A stretch of 64,000 bases of DNA from Streptomyces rubrogriseus (GCF_027947575.1 NZ_CP116256.1:3038001-3102000); one strand, 5' to 3'; positions 29,316 to 38,365 are shown, counted from the first letter of the stretch. Translations and numbers: made by a program. Notes: a model not told the origin generated them from the sequence alone.

Positions 29316-30293
29316 ATGCAGATGAACACTCCGTCACGGAGCGCGAGAAGCACCAGGAGTGCCAGGAGCGCCAGGAGCACCAGAGGCCCGAGAAGGAGCC
29401 TCAGGAGCCCCACAGGCCTCAGAGTCCCTGGAAGTCCCAGAAGTCCCAGAAGCCCCAGGAGAGCGGTCCGGCTGACCCGTCGGGGCCGTATCGCCCTGAT
29501 CGCGGCCGGCGCCGTCGTGGCCGGTGCCGCCGTGGCGGTGCCGCTGCTGACGACGGACGACGAGGGCGAGTCCCGTCCCGCGTCCCTGGTGATCCCGGAG
29601 GGCTGGCGCGCGACCCAGGTCTACGGAGCCGTCGACAAAGCCCTCGCGCTGCCCGCGGGCACCACCAAGAAGTCCCTGGCCAAGGCCAACCTCAAACTGC
29701 CCAACGACGCCGAGGGCAACCCCGAGGGCTACCTCTTCCCGGCGACCTATCCGCTCGGCGCGGAACCGACCCCGGAGAAGCTGCTGACGGCCATGGTCGA
29801 CACGGCGAACAAGAAGTTCACCGGCGCGCCGGTCGCCGCGGGCGCCCAGCGCAACGCGCTGAACGTCTATCAGGCGGTCACCATCGCCAGCATCGTGCAG
29901 GCGGAGGCCGCGGCCAACGAGGACATGGGCAAGGTGGCCCGGGTGATCTTCAACCGGCTGGAACGCGGCATGCCACTGCAGATGGACTCCACCATCAACT
30001 ACGCGCTGGGCCGTAGCACCTTGAAGACCACCACCAAGGACACGAAGATCGACAGTCCCTACAACTCGTACCAGCGCATGGGGCTGCCGCCCACCCCCAT
30101 CGCCAATCCGGGCGACGAGGCGATGACCGCCGCGATCAACCCGACCCCCGGTGACTGGCTGTACTTCGTCACGGTCAAGCCGGGCGACACGCGCTTCACC
30201 GCCGACTACGCCGAACACCGCCGCAACGTGGACGAGTTCAACCGCCTCCAGCAGAGCGCCTCGAAGCAGGCCGGGGGCGAGGCCGAAAAGTGA
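29316..30293 (+). CDS. MltG-like endolytic transglycosylase (YceG family)
   Basis: A 325-residue membrane-anchored protein. Residues 1-50 are a Ser/Arg/Pro-rich basic tail of near-repeats (SARS, STRS, SPRS), then one membrane helix (about 52-74, IALIAAGAVVAGAAVAV) and an extracytoplasmic YceG/MltG domain. Family segments include GYLFPATYPLG, ASIVQAEAAANEDMGKVARV, NRLERGMPLQMDSTINYAL and GLPPTPIANPG; the Glu in QAEA matches the catalytic Glu of MltG. MltG cleaves nascent glycan strands and sets their length. Streptomyces usually has another copy near aro genes, so this is probably a paralogue. The ATG at 29316 has no good ribosome site; 29322 is possible. Confidence 0.85.
   Translation: MQMNTPSRSARSTRSARSARSTRGPRRSLRSPTGLRVPGSPRSPRSPRRAVRLTRRGRIALIAAGAVVAGAAVAVPLLTTDDEGESRPASLVIPEGWRATQVYGAVDKALALPAGTTKKSLAKANLKLPNDAEGNPEGYLFPATYPLGAEPTPEKLLTAMVDTANKKFTGAPVAAGAQRNALNVYQAVTIASIVQAEAAANEDMGKVARVIFNRLERGMPLQMDSTINYALGRSTLKTTTKDTKIDSPYNSYQRMGLPPTPIANPGDEAMTAAINPTPGDWLYFVTVKPGDTRFTADYAEHRRNVDEFNRLQQSASKQAGGEAEK
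29330..29465 (+). repeat. Purine-rich degenerate repeats encoding the MltG tail
   Basis: This stretch repeats short units around CAGGAG, GCCAGGAG and AGTCCCAGA many times. It encodes the Ser/Arg-rich N-terminal tail of the MltG-like protein. Another + frame reads an equally repetitive Glu/Gln/Pro/Lys sequence, as expected for low-complexity DNA. Replication slippage could change the tail length between strains. Confidence 0.6.
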
Positions 30294-30305
30294 CCGGTCG
30301 GGGCG

Positions 30306-31385
30306 TCACGCGGCGACCGGCTCCTCCTCGGCCAGCAGCCGCCTGATGTCCCGAACGGCCGCGCGTCCCGCCCGGTTGGCGCCGATGGTGCTGGCGGAGG
30401 GCCCGTAGCCGACGAGATGGATCCGCGGGTCGGCGACCGCGCGCGTCCCCTCGACCCGGATCCCGCCTCCGGCCTCCCGCAGCCGCAGCGGCCTCAGATG
30501 GTCGACGGCGGCCCGGAACCCGGTCGCCCACAGGATGACGTCCGCGGCCACCCGCCGCCCGCCGTCCCACTCCACCCCCTCGGGCGTGATCCGGTCGAAC
30601 ATGGGCTGCCGGTCCAGTACGCCCGACTCCAGCCCGGCCCGGACCGCGTCGTTCAGCGGCAGCCCCGTCACCGACACCACACTCTTCGGCGGCAGCCCCT
30701 GCCGCACCCGTTCCTCCACGAGCGCCACCGCGGCCCGGCCCGCCTCCTCGTCGAAAGGGCCCTCGCGAAAGACCGGGGGCCTCCTGGTCACCCACGTGGT
30801 GGCCGCGGCGTACGGTGCGATCTCCAGCAGGTGCTGCGTCCCCGAGGCGCCGCCGCCGACCACGATCACGCGCAGGCCGGTGAACTCCTCGGGCCCGGCG
30901 TACTGCGCGGTGTGCAGCTGCCGTCCGCGGAAGGTCTCCTGCCCCGGGTAGCGCGGCCAGAAGGGTCGGTCCCAGGTGCCGGTCGCGTTGATCAGCGCGC
31001 GCGTCGACCAGGACCCGGCCGACGTCTCGACGAGCAGCCGCCCGTCCGCCCCCTCGCGTACGCCCTGGACGTCCACTGGCCGCCGTACCCGCAGGTCGAA
31101 GGTCCGCTCGTACTCCGCGAAGTACCCGCTCACCACCTCGGCGGACGGCCGCGCCGGATCCGCCCCGGTCAGCTCCATGCCCGGTAGGGCGTGCATGCCG
31201 TGCACCTTGCCGTACGTCAGCGACGGCCAGCGGAACTGCCAGGCGCCGCCGGGACCGGGGGAGTGGTCGAGCACCACGAAGTCGCGCTCCGGCTCGAAGC
31301 CCGTGCGTCGCAGGTGATAGGCGGCGGCGAGTCCGGCCTGACCGGCCCCGATGACGACGACCTCGACCTCGCGTGTGTTGTTCAC
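30306..31385 (-). CDS. Flavin-containing NAD(P)H monooxygenase-like oxidoreductase
   Basis: A 359-residue FAD/NADPH two-dinucleotide enzyme. The FAD-binding fold is VVIGAGQAGLAAAYHL near residue 10, the NADPH-binding fold VVGGGASGTQHLLE near 175, and the family ATG-type motif is WATGF near 297. The sequence around PGGAWQFRWPSL resembles Trk/flavin monooxygenases acting on nitrogen, sulfur or arsenic compounds. The GTG at 31385 is the first start and leads straight into the FAD fold. It is divergent from yjbQ by 55 bp and converges on mltG with 12 bp between stops. Substrate unknown. Confidence 0.88.
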   Translation of the reverse strand: MNNTREVEVVVIGAGQAGLAAAYHLRRTGFEPERDFVVLDHSPGPGGAWQFRWPSLTYGKVHGMHALPGMELTGADPARPSAEVVSGYFAEYERTFDLRVRRPVDVQGVREGADGRLLVETSAGSWSTRALINATGTWDRPFWPRYPGQETFRGRQLHTAQYAGPEEFTGLRVIVVGGGASGTQHLLEIAPYAAATTWVTRRPPVFREGPFDEEAGRAAVALVEERVRQGLPPKSVVSVTGLPLNDAVRAGLESGVLDRQPMFDRITPEGVEWDGGRRVAADVILWATGFRAAVDHLRPLRLREAGGGIRVEGTRAVADPRIHLVGYGPSASTIGANRAGRAAVRDIRRLLAEEEPVAA

Positions 31386-31440
31386 GCTTCTACCAACGGC
31401 GCCGCAGGCCCCGATCTTCCCCCGGTGTCAGGATGGGGTC

Positions 31441-31863
31441 ATGCCAGATGCCTTCACCACCCGAGTCCTCAGCCTCGCCACCGGCTCGGCCGAGCGGGTC
31501 GCCGACATCACCGGTGACTGCGAGTCCTTCCTGCGCGACGTGGCGTCCGGCCGCGACGGCCTCCTCAACGTCTTCGTCCCGCACGCCACCGCCGGGATCG
31601 CGATCATCGAGACGGGCGCCGGCAGCGACGACGACCTGCTGTCCGCCCTGCACACGCTGCTCCCGGCCGACGACCGCTGGCAGCACCGCCACGGCAGCCC
31701 CGGACACGGCCGCGACCACGTCCTGCCCGCCTTCGTACCGCCGCACGCGACGCTGCCGGTGATCGCCGGCCGCCTGGAACTCGGAACCTGGCAGTCGGTG
31801 TGCCTGGTGGACACCAACCGGGACAACCCCGACCGCCGGGTCCGGCTGAGCTTCCTGGGCTGA
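31441..31863 (+). CDS. YjbQ/UPF0047 family protein
   Basis: A 140-residue UPF0047 protein (MPDAFTTRVLSLATGSAERV). The metal/active-site-like segments VFVPHATAGIAIIETG, WQHRHGSPGHGRDHV and LELGTWQSVCLVDTN are intact. E. coli YjbQ shows weak thiamine-phosphate synthase activity, but its true function remains debated, so a thiamine role is not asserted. It is divergent from the flavin monooxygenase gene, followed by a strong hairpin, and converges on the tctA gene. Confidence 0.92.
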   Translation: MPDAFTTRVLSLATGSAERVADITGDCESFLRDVASGRDGLLNVFVPHATAGIAIIETGAGSDDDLLSALHTLLPADDRWQHRHGSPGHGRDHVLPAFVPPHATLPVIAGRLELGTWQSVCLVDTNRDNPDRRVRLSFLG

Positions 31864-31866
31864 ACG

Positions 31867-31894
31867 GGTGGCGGTGTCCTGCGCCACCGCCACC
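31867..31894. terminator. Hairpin between yjbQ and tctA
   Basis: GGTGGCGGTG (31867-31876) pairs perfectly with CACCGCCACC (31885-31894) over an eight-base loop, three bases after the yjbQ stop and between two converging genes. Likely a bidirectional terminator. Confidence 0.65.
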
Positions 31895-31929
31895 TCGCCG
31901 TGAGCCGCGCCGCCGGAGCGGACCGGGTA

Positions 31930-33429
31930 TCAGGCGTTCACCCGCGTCCGTCCCCGGCCCAGCAGCCGTTTCACCAGCGGCCAGGCCAGCAGCAGCACGA
32001 TCACCGCGTACACCGTCACCGAGAACGGCGTGTTGACCAGGCCCGACACGCTGCCGTCGCTGATCTGCAGGGCGCGGCGCAGCTGCTGCTCGGCGTTCGG
32101 GCCGAGGATGACGCCGATCACGGCCGGCAGGATGGGCAGCCCGTAGCGCCGCATGCCGAACCCGATCAGACCGATGACCAGCAGGATCACCAGGTCGACC
32201 ACCTCACCGCCGACCGCGTAGGCGCCGACCGCGGCGAAGAACATGATCCCCGCGTAGAGGTACGGCCGCGGGATCCGCAGCAGCTTCGCCCACACCGGTG
32301 CCAGCGGCAGGTTCAGGGCGAGCAGCAGCACCATGCCCACGAACAGCGAGGCGATCAGACCCCACACCAGCTCGGGCTCGCGTTCGAAGAGCAGCGGGCC
32401 CGGCTGGATGCCGTACTGCTGGAAGGCGGCCAGCATGACCGCCGCGACCGCGGTGGTCGGCAGGCCCAGCGTCAGCATGGACACCAGCGTGCCCGCGGCC
32501 GAGGCCGACGCCGCCGACTCCGGGCCGGCCACGCCCTCGATGGCGCCCTTGCCCCACTCGTCCTTGTGCTTGGAAAGCCGCTTCTCCGTGACGTACGACA
32601 GGAAGGTCGGGATCTCCGCGCCGCCCGCCGGGATCGCGCCGAACGGGAAGCCGATGAGCGGACCGCGCAGCCAGGACTTCCAGGTGCGCTTCACGTCGGC
32701 GCGGCCGAGCCAGGGACGGCCCACCGGAATCGGTTCGGCCGCCCCGCGCCGCAGATGGGCCGCCACCCACAGCGCCTCGCCGATCGCGAACAGACCGACC
32801 GCCACGATCACCACGTCCACACCGTCGGCGAGTTGCAGCGAGCCGAAGGTCAGCCGCTGTTGGCCCGTCATCTGGTCCAGGCCCACCAGCCCGATCGTCA
32901 GCCCGATCAGCAGCGAGGCCAGGCCTCTGATCCGCGACGAACCCAGCACCGACGTCACGGCGATGAACGCCAGCACCATGATGGCGAAGTAGTCCGGGGC
33001 ACCGATGTCCACGGCCAGGTCGGCGACCGTCGGGGCGAGGGCCACGAGCAGGACCGTGCCGATCATGCCGCCCGCGAAGTGGCCGATGGCGGCGGCGGCC
33101 AGCGCCTGCGCGCCGCGTCCCGCCTTGGCCATCGGGTTGCCCTCCATGGCCGCGACCACGGCGGCGCTCTCGCCCGGCGTGTTGAGCAGGATGGAGGTGG
33201 TAGAACCGCCGAACATCGCGCCGTAGTAGATGCCCGCGAACATGATGAACGCCGCGACCGGGTCAAGGCCGTACGTCACCGGCAGCAGCAGTGCCACCGC
33301 CATCGCGGGGCCGATGCCGGGCAGGACGCCGATGGCCGTGCCGAGCAGCACACCGAGCGCGGCCCACAGCAGGTTGAGCGGGGTCAGGGCCGTGCCGAAC
33401 CCGTCCATGAGGGAGTTGAGGGCGTTCAT
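31930..33429 (-). CDS. tctA: Tripartite tricarboxylate transporter, large membrane subunit TctA
   Basis: A 499-residue protein with about 11-12 membrane helices, the ion-coupled permease of the TTT family. Family segments include [17 protein letters not shown] near the N-terminus, [16 protein letters not shown], and [12 protein letters not shown] near the middle, all highly conserved in TctA. It works with TctB and the periplasmic TctC to import citrate or related tri- and dicarboxylates. The ATG is one base after the tctB stop, so translation is coupled. The operon order tctC-tctB-tctA runs away from a CitA/CitB-like two-component system. Confidence 0.94.
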   Translation of the reverse strand: MNALNSLMDGFGTALTPLNLLWAALGVLLGTAIGVLPGIGPAMAVALLLPVTYGLDPVAAFIMFAGIYYGAMFGGSTTSILLNTPGESAAVVAAMEGNPMAKAGRGAQALAAAAIGHFAGGMIGTVLLVALAPTVADLAVDIGAPDYFAIMVLAFIAVTSVLGSSRIRGLASLLIGLTIGLVGLDQMTGQQRLTFGSLQLADGVDVVIVAVGLFAIGEALWVAAHLRRGAAEPIPVGRPWLGRADVKRTWKSWLRGPLIGFPFGAIPAGGAEIPTFLSYVTEKRLSKHKDEWGKGAIEGVAGPESAASASAAGTLVSMLTLGLPTTAVAAVMLAAFQQYGIQPGPLLFEREPELVWGLIASLFVGMVLLLALNLPLAPVWAKLLRIPRPYLYAGIMFFAAVGAYAVGGEVVDLVILLVIGLIGFGMRRYGLPILPAVIGVILGPNAEQQLRRALQISDGSVSGLVNTPFSVTVYAVIVLLLAWPLVKRLLGRGRTRVNA

Positions 33430-33430
33430 G

Positions 33431-33976
33431 TCAGAGCACTCCCATCAGCGGACCGCCGGGCAGCGGCACGCCGAGCAGCTTGTCGAAGACGACATAGGTG
33501 ATCAGGGACAGCACCGCGGCGATCAGCGGATCGCGGTCCACGCGGCGGCTGCCGAGGGCGAAGGCGGCGCCCCAGAAGAGCAGCGCCCCGGCCACGGGGA
33601 AGCCGGCCGGCTCGATCAGGGCGGCGGCGCCGAGGAAGATCCCGGACAGCAGCAGCACCGTGCGCCAGTCGGCCGGTTCGGACAGGTCGACGTCCTCGCC
33701 GCCCTCGGCCTCGCCCCGGCCGCCGCGCAGCACGTCGACGGCGAGCAGCGCGGCTATCACCAGCAGGCCGACGCCCACCACGACCGGCACGGTCTTGGGG
33801 CCGACCGGGCCCCGCTGGGTGATGTCGACGTCCATGGCGAGCGCGTCGGTCAGGACGAGCACGCCGAGCGCCAGCAGCAGGACGCACACGCCCAGTTCGG
33901 AGTGGTCGCGCAGCCACGAGCGCCGGCCGGCGGCCGCTTCCCCGGGCTCCTCGGTGAGTTCGGTCCGCGTCGTCAC
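33431..33976 (-). CDS. tctB: Tripartite tricarboxylate transporter, small membrane subunit TctB
   Basis: A 181-residue membrane protein with four predicted helices ([53 protein letters not shown] and the [19 protein letters not shown] stretch). TctB is the poorly conserved small subunit that pairs with TctA. Start GTG at 33976 overlaps the tctC stop by four bases, and its stop is one base from tctA. The N-terminal 30 residues are cytosolic and acidic ([16 protein letters not shown]). Confidence 0.9.
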   Translation of the reverse strand: MTTRTELTEEPGEAAAGRRSWLRDHSELGVCVLLLALGVLVLTDALAMDVDITQRGPVGPKTVPVVVGVGLLVIAALLAVDVLRGGRGEAEGGEDVDLSEPADWRTVLLLSGIFLGAAALIEPAGFPVAGALLFWGAAFALGSRRVDRDPLIAAVLSLITYVVFDKLLGVPLPGGPLMGVL

Positions 33977-34959
33977 AGCCCCAGCTCCTTCAGCACCGAC
34001 ACCACGCGCTCGTCCTGGGCGTCCAGGAAGTCGCCGAACTCCTCACCGGTCAGGAAGGCGTCGTCCCAGCCGTTCTGGTCCATGGACTTCTTCCACTCGG
34101 GGGAGTCGTGCAGTTCCTCGACGAGGCGGGTCAGCTTGTCGCGCTGGGCCTCGGACAGACCGGGCGGAGCGACGATGCCCCGCCAGTTGGTGAAGTTCAC
34201 GTCGTAGCCGGACTCCTTGAGCGTGGGCGCGTCCTTGAGGTCGTCCACCCGCTCGGGACCGGTCACCGCGAGCACCCGCAGCTCGCCCGCCTTGATCTGG
34301 TCCAGGTACTCGCCGACGCCGGAGACCCCGAAGCCGACCTTGTTGCCGAGGATCGAGGCGAGCAGCTCGCCGCCGCCGTCGAACGGGATGTAGTTGACCG
34401 ACTTCGGCTGGATCCCGGCGGCCTGCGCCATCAGCATCGGCGCGAGGTGGTCGGGTCCACCCGGGGACGAACCACCGCCCACCGGGATCTTCCCCGGATC
34501 CTGTTTCCAGGCGTCGATCAGCTCGTCGATCGTCTTGTACGGCGAGTCCTTGCCGACCACGACGACGTCCTGCTCCTCGGTCAGCCGCGCGATCGGCGTG
34601 GTGTCGGCGAGGGTCTTGGGCGCGTGGTTGGAGCGGACGGCGCCCACGACGCCGAGACCCATGGACATGGCGAGCTTGCCGTTGCCGTGCTCGCTCACCA
34701 GCCGGCTCAGGCCCACGGTGCCGCCCGCGCCGGGCAGGTTGAACACCTCGATGTTGTGGGTGAGCCCGGCGTCCTCGGCGTTCTTCGCGGCCGTGCGGGC
34801 GGTGATGTCGTAGCCGCCGCCGGGCGTGTTGGGAACCATGAAGCGCAGGCCCGGAATCTGGGTGCCGGAGTCCGAGTCGTCGCCCGAGGAGAGCAACGGC
34901 GGTCCGGCCAGCACGAGCACGGCGGCCCCTAGCAGGGCAAGGGGGGTGCGCAGGCGCAC
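33973..34959 (-). CDS. tctC: Tripartite tricarboxylate transporter, solute-binding protein TctC
   Basis: A 328-residue exported Bug/TctC-type binding protein. It starts MRLRTPLALLGAAVLVLAG, a signal peptide with no lipobox Cys, so it is probably cleaved and secreted or retained by interaction. The binding-site loop PNTPGGGYD near residue 50 and GGSSPGGPDH near 175 are family hallmarks for carboxylate ligands. The GTG at 34959 is preceded by AGGTGGT. It heads the tctCBA operon; about 360 bp separate it from the divergent sensor kinase gene, which probably controls it. The ligand is likely citrate or a related acid, unproven. Confidence 0.92.
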   Translation of the reverse strand: MRLRTPLALLGAAVLVLAGPPLLSSGDDSDSGTQIPGLRFMVPNTPGGGYDITARTAAKNAEDAGLTHNIEVFNLPGAGGTVGLSRLVSEHGNGKLAMSMGLGVVGAVRSNHAPKTLADTTPIARLTEEQDVVVVGKDSPYKTIDELIDAWKQDPGKIPVGGGSSPGGPDHLAPMLMAQAAGIQPKSVNYIPFDGGGELLASILGNKVGFGVSGVGEYLDQIKAGELRVLAVTGPERVDDLKDAPTLKESGYDVNFTNWRGIVAPPGLSEAQRDKLTRLVEELHDSPEWKKSMDQNGWDDAFLTGEEFGDFLDAQDERVVSVLKELGL

Positions 34960-35319
34960 GTATGACACCACCTGTCGGTTGGGTAGTTCGTTGGGGAGGC
35001 CCTGTGGGGGAGGGTGACGTGGGCCACATGGTGCCCGCGCGCCTGTCCCGTGTCTTCCTTGCGGAACCAAGGGAGGTTGTGTTCATTGCGGTCGCCGAGA
35101 CCGCGTGACCGGTTCAGGGCGTCGCATCGCTGTCGGGTCGCCGTTTCGGGGCGTCACATCGCTGTCGGGTCGCCGGTTCATTGCGAAGCAGGCACATCCC
35201 TTTCCCTCGCCGCAGGTGGGCGCCATGATGGCGACCCGGCACACCCACCGGTCAGCCCGCCGGTCACCGCAATCCCGTCCCCGCCCCCCGCCCCTCCGTG
35301 AGCCGAGAACGAGTCCGCC
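34960..35319. promoter_or_regulatory. Divergent control region between tctC and the sensor kinase
   Basis: A 360-bp gap without a gene. It holds the tct and two-component promoters and, nearer the kinase, a 32-bp tandem repeat (listed separately) plus a repeated 10-mer GTTCATTGCG at 35081-35090 and at 35176-35185. No sigma-factor promoter could be called with confidence. Confidence 0.6.
35111..35180. repeat. 32-bp tandem repeats upstream of the CitA-type kinase
   Basis: Two near-identical 32-bp units (35111-35142 and 35143-35174) share the core CATCGCTGTCGGGTCGCC, differ at four positions, and are followed by the first six bases of a third copy. The repeat lies in the tct/two-component intergenic region, 140 bp before the kinase start, where phospho-regulator sites would be expected. 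The period of 32 bp is about three helical turns, putting copies on the same face of DNA. Confidence 0.75.
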
Positions 35320-36966
35320 GTGGCCCCCACCTTCCGCCGTCAGACCCTCGCGGGCGAGATGCTGGTCCTCCAGCTCGCCATCGTCGTGGTCGTCCTGCTC
35401 GCGGTGGCCGCCGTCTCGCTCGCCCAGTCCAAGGCCACCTTCAACCGCGTCGAGGGCCGCCGGGTCACCGCCCTGGCCGAGCAGCTGGCCGCCACGCCGC
35501 TGGTGCGCAGCCAGCTGCTGCGGCCGGTGCCGCAGGAGGCCCTCGCCCCGCTGGTCAACTCCACGCAGACACAGTCCGGGGTCACCTCCGTCACGGTGGC
35601 CGACGCCCACGGCCGGGTCGTCAGCTCCACCGACCCCACGCTGATCGGCGCCCGGCTGCCGCGCGCGAAGGGCGCCGGTGCCACGAGCGGCTGGTCGGGG
35701 CCGCTGACCGTGCAGGGCAGCCGGGAACTGGTCGCCCAGGTCCCGGTGCTCGGGGCCACCCGGCAGACCCTCGGCCGCCACCTCGGCACGGTGATGGTCG
35801 GCGAGGCCGATCCCACCGTGTGGCAGCGGCTCAGCGGCGCCTCCTCCTACCTCCTCGCCTACCTCGGCGTCGCCAGCGGTCTCGGCGTGGCCGGTTCCTG
35901 GCTGCTGGCCCGGCGGGTCAAGCGGCAGACCCTCGGCCTGGAGCCGCGCGAGATCGCCGGCCTCGCCGAGCACCGGGAGGCCATGCTGTACGGCATCGCG
36001 GAGGGCGTCGTCGCCCTCGACCCGCAGCACCGGCTCACCCTGGTCAACGAGATGGGCCGGCGTCTGCTCGACCTGCCCGCCGACTGCGTGGGCCAGAGCC
36101 TGGACGGCCTCGGCATCGACGGGCGGCTGCGCGACGTCCTCGCGGGCGCCGCCCGCGAGGCGGCCGAACCGCGCGACGAGGTCGTCGTCCGCCACGGCCG
36201 GGTCCTGGTCATGAACCGTATGACCGTCACCAAGGACGGCCGCCCGCTCGGCTCGGTCACCACCCTGCGCGACCGCACCGAACTGGCACGTCTGGAGCGG
36301 GAGATCGGCTCCTTCCGCTCCACCTCCGAGCTGCTGCGCGCCCAGGCCCACGAGTTCGCCAACCAGCTGCACACCATCTCCGGCCTCATCCAGATCGGTG
36401 AGCAGGAGGAGGTGGTGCGCTACGTCCGCGGGCTCAACCAGCGCCGCCAGTCCCTGGACGTCACCCTCAGCCGCCGGGTCCGGGACACCGCCGTGGCCGC
36501 GCTGATCACGGCGAAGTCCTCCCTCGCGGCCGAGCGCAGGGTCGCGCTGCGCGTCTCGGACCGCACGGCGCTGGACCGGCTGGAGCCGGCCGACGCCGCC
36601 GACGTGGCGACCGTGGTCGGCAACCTCGTCGACAACGCCGTGGACGCCGCCGCGGCCCCGGGCGACGCGCCCGAGGCCTGGGTCGAGGTCGAGCTGCGGC
36701 AGGACGCCGCCAGCGTCGAGATCGTGGTCCGCGACTCCGGGCCCGGTGTGGCGCCCGAACTGGCCCAGGAGGTCTTCTCGCACGGCTTCACCACCAAGGC
36801 CGCCCGGCAGGGCGAGCGCGGCATCGGCCTGGCGCTGACCCGGCTGGTCTGCGAACGTCACGGCGGTGAGATCTCGGTGACCAACACCCCCGAGGGGGCG
36901 GTGTTCACCGCACGCATGACCGTCAGCCACCTCACCGACGCGGTGGCGGAAGGAGCAGCACCATGA
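35320..36966 (+). CDS. CitA/DcuS-family sensor histidine kinase
   Basis: A 548-residue membrane kinase. A first membrane helix (about residues 15-38, LQLAIVVVVLLAVAAVSLA), an extracytoplasmic PAS-like sensor (39-170), a second helix (about 175-198), a cytosolic PAS domain and then the kinase core. The phosphoacceptor lies in AQAHEFANQLHTISG (H-E-F-x-N, His near 344), with N-box VVGNLVDNAVDAA, G1 DSGPGV and G2 ERGIGLAL. These are hallmarks of the citrate/C4-dicarboxylate sensor subfamily. GTG start. Its stop overlaps the response-regulator ATG. Divergent from tctCBA, which it probably induces on sensing the acid. Confidence 0.93.
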   Translation: MAPTFRRQTLAGEMLVLQLAIVVVVLLAVAAVSLAQSKATFNRVEGRRVTALAEQLAATPLVRSQLLRPVPQEALAPLVNSTQTQSGVTSVTVADAHGRVVSSTDPTLIGARLPRAKGAGATSGWSGPLTVQGSRELVAQVPVLGATRQTLGRHLGTVMVGEADPTVWQRLSGASSYLLAYLGVASGLGVAGSWLLARRVKRQTLGLEPREIAGLAEHREAMLYGIAEGVVALDPQHRLTLVNEMGRRLLDLPADCVGQSLDGLGIDGRLRDVLAGAAREAAEPRDEVVVRHGRVLVMNRMTVTKDGRPLGSVTTLRDRTELARLEREIGSFRSTSELLRAQAHEFANQLHTISGLIQIGEQEEVVRYVRGLNQRRQSLDVTLSRRVRDTAVAALITAKSSLAAERRVALRVSDRTALDRLEPADAADVATVVGNLVDNAVDAAAAPGDAPEAWVEVELRQDAASVEIVVRDSGPGVAPELAQEVFSHGFTTKAARQGERGIGLALTRLVCERHGGEISVTNTPEGAVFTARMTVSHLTDAVAEGAAP

Positions 36967-37754
36967 CGGCTACGAGCGGCACGCCCGACGCGACCGCCCC
37001 GACCGCCGCACCCCTGGAGACGTCCCCGGGCGCCGCCCCGATCGGCGTGCTCGTCGTCGACGACGACTTCATGGTGGCCCGCGTCCACCGCGCGTTCGTC
37101 GAACGGGTCGAGCCCTTCCGGGTGCTCGGGGTCGCGGGCACCGGGGAGCAGGCGCTGGCCGCCGTCGGGGAGCTGCGCCCCGACCTGGTGCTGCTCGACC
37201 TGTACCTGCCGGACGTCTTCGGCCTCGACGTCATCCCACGGCTGCGCGCCGCGGGCCACGACTGCGACGTCATGGTCATCAGCGCCGCCCGGGAGGCGGA
37301 CGCGGTGCGCGGCGCCGTGCGGCACGGCGTGGTCGACTACCTCCTCAAACCCTTCGAGTTCGAGGACCTTCGGGTCCGGCTGCAGCGCTACGCGGTCCAG
37401 CGGGGCCGGCTGCTCGGCACGGTGGTGCGCAGCCAGGCCGACGTCGACCGGGTACTGGCCGGGGCCGCGGCACCGGCCGGGCCGGCCCCGGGGCTGCCCA
37501 AGGGCATGAGTGTGGAGACCGCCGAACTCGTCGAGCGCGCCCTCCGCGGGGCCGACGGCACCCTGTCCGCCAGCGAGTGCGCGGCGCTGACCGGCATCTC
37601 CCGGGTCAGCGCGCGCCGATACCTGGAGTACTTCCACACCGTGGGCAGCGCGGAGGTGTCCCTGCGCTACGGGGTCGCGGGACGCCCCGAACGCCGCTAC
37701 CGCTTCCGGGGCGCGGTCACCGGCCCGGAGCTCCGGCGCGCAGGCCGTCCATGA
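36963..37754 (+). CDS. CitB/DcuR-family response regulator
   Basis: A 263-residue regulator: a flexible N-terminal leader (1-26), receiver domain with the acidic pair VVDDD and phosphoacceptor Asp in LLDLYLPD (near residue 79), signalling Thr/Ser in VISAAR and Lys in LLKPFEF, then a C-terminal winged helix (SECAALTGISRVSARRYLEY). This matches CitB/DcuR regulators. The ATG overlaps the kinase TGA by four bases. Its 3' end overlaps the converging tetR gene by 38 bp. Likely targets are its own operon and tctCBA through the 32-bp repeats, by inference. Confidence 0.93.
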   Translation: MTATSGTPDATAPTAAPLETSPGAAPIGVLVVDDDFMVARVHRAFVERVEPFRVLGVAGTGEQALAAVGELRPDLVLLDLYLPDVFGLDVIPRLRAAGHDCDVMVISAAREADAVRGAVRHGVVDYLLKPFEFEDLRVRLQRYAVQRGRLLGTVVRSQADVDRVLAGAAAPAGPAPGLPKGMSVETAELVERALRGADGTLSASECAALTGISRVSARRYLEYFHTVGSAEVSLRYGVAGRPERRYRFRGAVTGPELRRAGRP

Positions 37755-38307
37755 CGAGGTCCAGGAACCGGGTGACCCGCGGCTGCCAGTTCTCGCCGGG
37801 GTCGATCAGCCACAGCCCGCCGAGGACGAGGAAGAAGTCGTCCCCGGTCACTCCGGGCCGAATCGTGCCGGCCTCGTGGTTGGCACGGAGCAGGAGTTCG
37901 GCCGCGTCCTCCAGCGGGGTGGGGCGCGGCTTCTCCGGCGCCCCGGGTGCGCTGGTGACCAGCCGGATCGCGTCGGCCAGACCCGCCTTGGTCATCGCGA
38001 ACTCGGCGAGACGGTCCATCCACTGGCGCAGGGCCAGGTCGGGTTCCCCGGCGGCCAGCATCTCGGGTGCCGCCTCGGCCACCTGCTGCATCCCGTAGCG
38101 GTAGATCTCCAGGACGAGCGCCTCGCGGTTGGGGAAGTTGCGGTAGAAGGTGCCCTGCCCGACGCCCGCCTTCTTGGCGATGGCGCTCAAGGGGGCGTTC
38201 GCGCAGTGCGTCAGCTCCTCCGTGGCCACGGCCAGGATGCGCTCGCGGTTGCGCTGGGCGTCCGAGCGCAGCGGAGTGTCCGGCTTGTCCTTCTTCGGCT
38301 GCGGCAC
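37717..38307 (-). CDS. TetR-family transcriptional regulator
   Basis: A 196-residue TetR regulator. The N-terminal helix-turn-helix is RILAVATEELTHCANAPLSA, then AIAKKAGVGQGTFYRNFPNRE, a classic recognition helix (G-x-G-x-x-Y-x-H/N-F). The C-terminal ligand domain includes LVTSAPGAPEKPRPTP. GTG start. Divergent from the molybdenum oxidoreductase operon; the 189-bp gap holds three GGACA/TGTCC dyads, so it probably represses that operon and itself, released by an aldehyde or heterocyclic ligand. The 3' end overlaps the response-regulator gene by 38 bp in antisense. Confidence 0.92.
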   Translation of the reverse strand: MPQPKKDKPDTPLRSDAQRNRERILAVATEELTHCANAPLSAIAKKAGVGQGTFYRNFPNREALVLEIYRYGMQQVAEAAPEMLAAGEPDLALRQWMDRLAEFAMTKAGLADAIRLVTSAPGAPEKPRPTPLEDAAELLLRANHEAGTIRPGVTGDDFFLVLGGLWLIDPGENWQPRVTRFLDLVMDGLRAGAPGR

Positions 38308-38351
38308 TCGTCCTCCTTTCGGGTTCGTGGCCGAATCCCGACCTTGCTAAG

Positions 38352-38365
38352 CGGACAGCTGTCCG
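38352..38365. promoter_or_regulatory. Perfect palindrome, candidate TetR operator 1
   Basis: CGGACAGCTGTCCG is a 14-bp perfect palindrome, 44 bp upstream of the tetR GTG. It contains the GGACA/TGTCC half-sites shared by the two other dyads in this gap. Confidence 0.7.

Noticed and set aside
35111..35180. CRISPR-like repeats
   Set aside because: The 32-bp units are directly adjacent with no spacers, only about 2.2 copies, and no cas genes are nearby.
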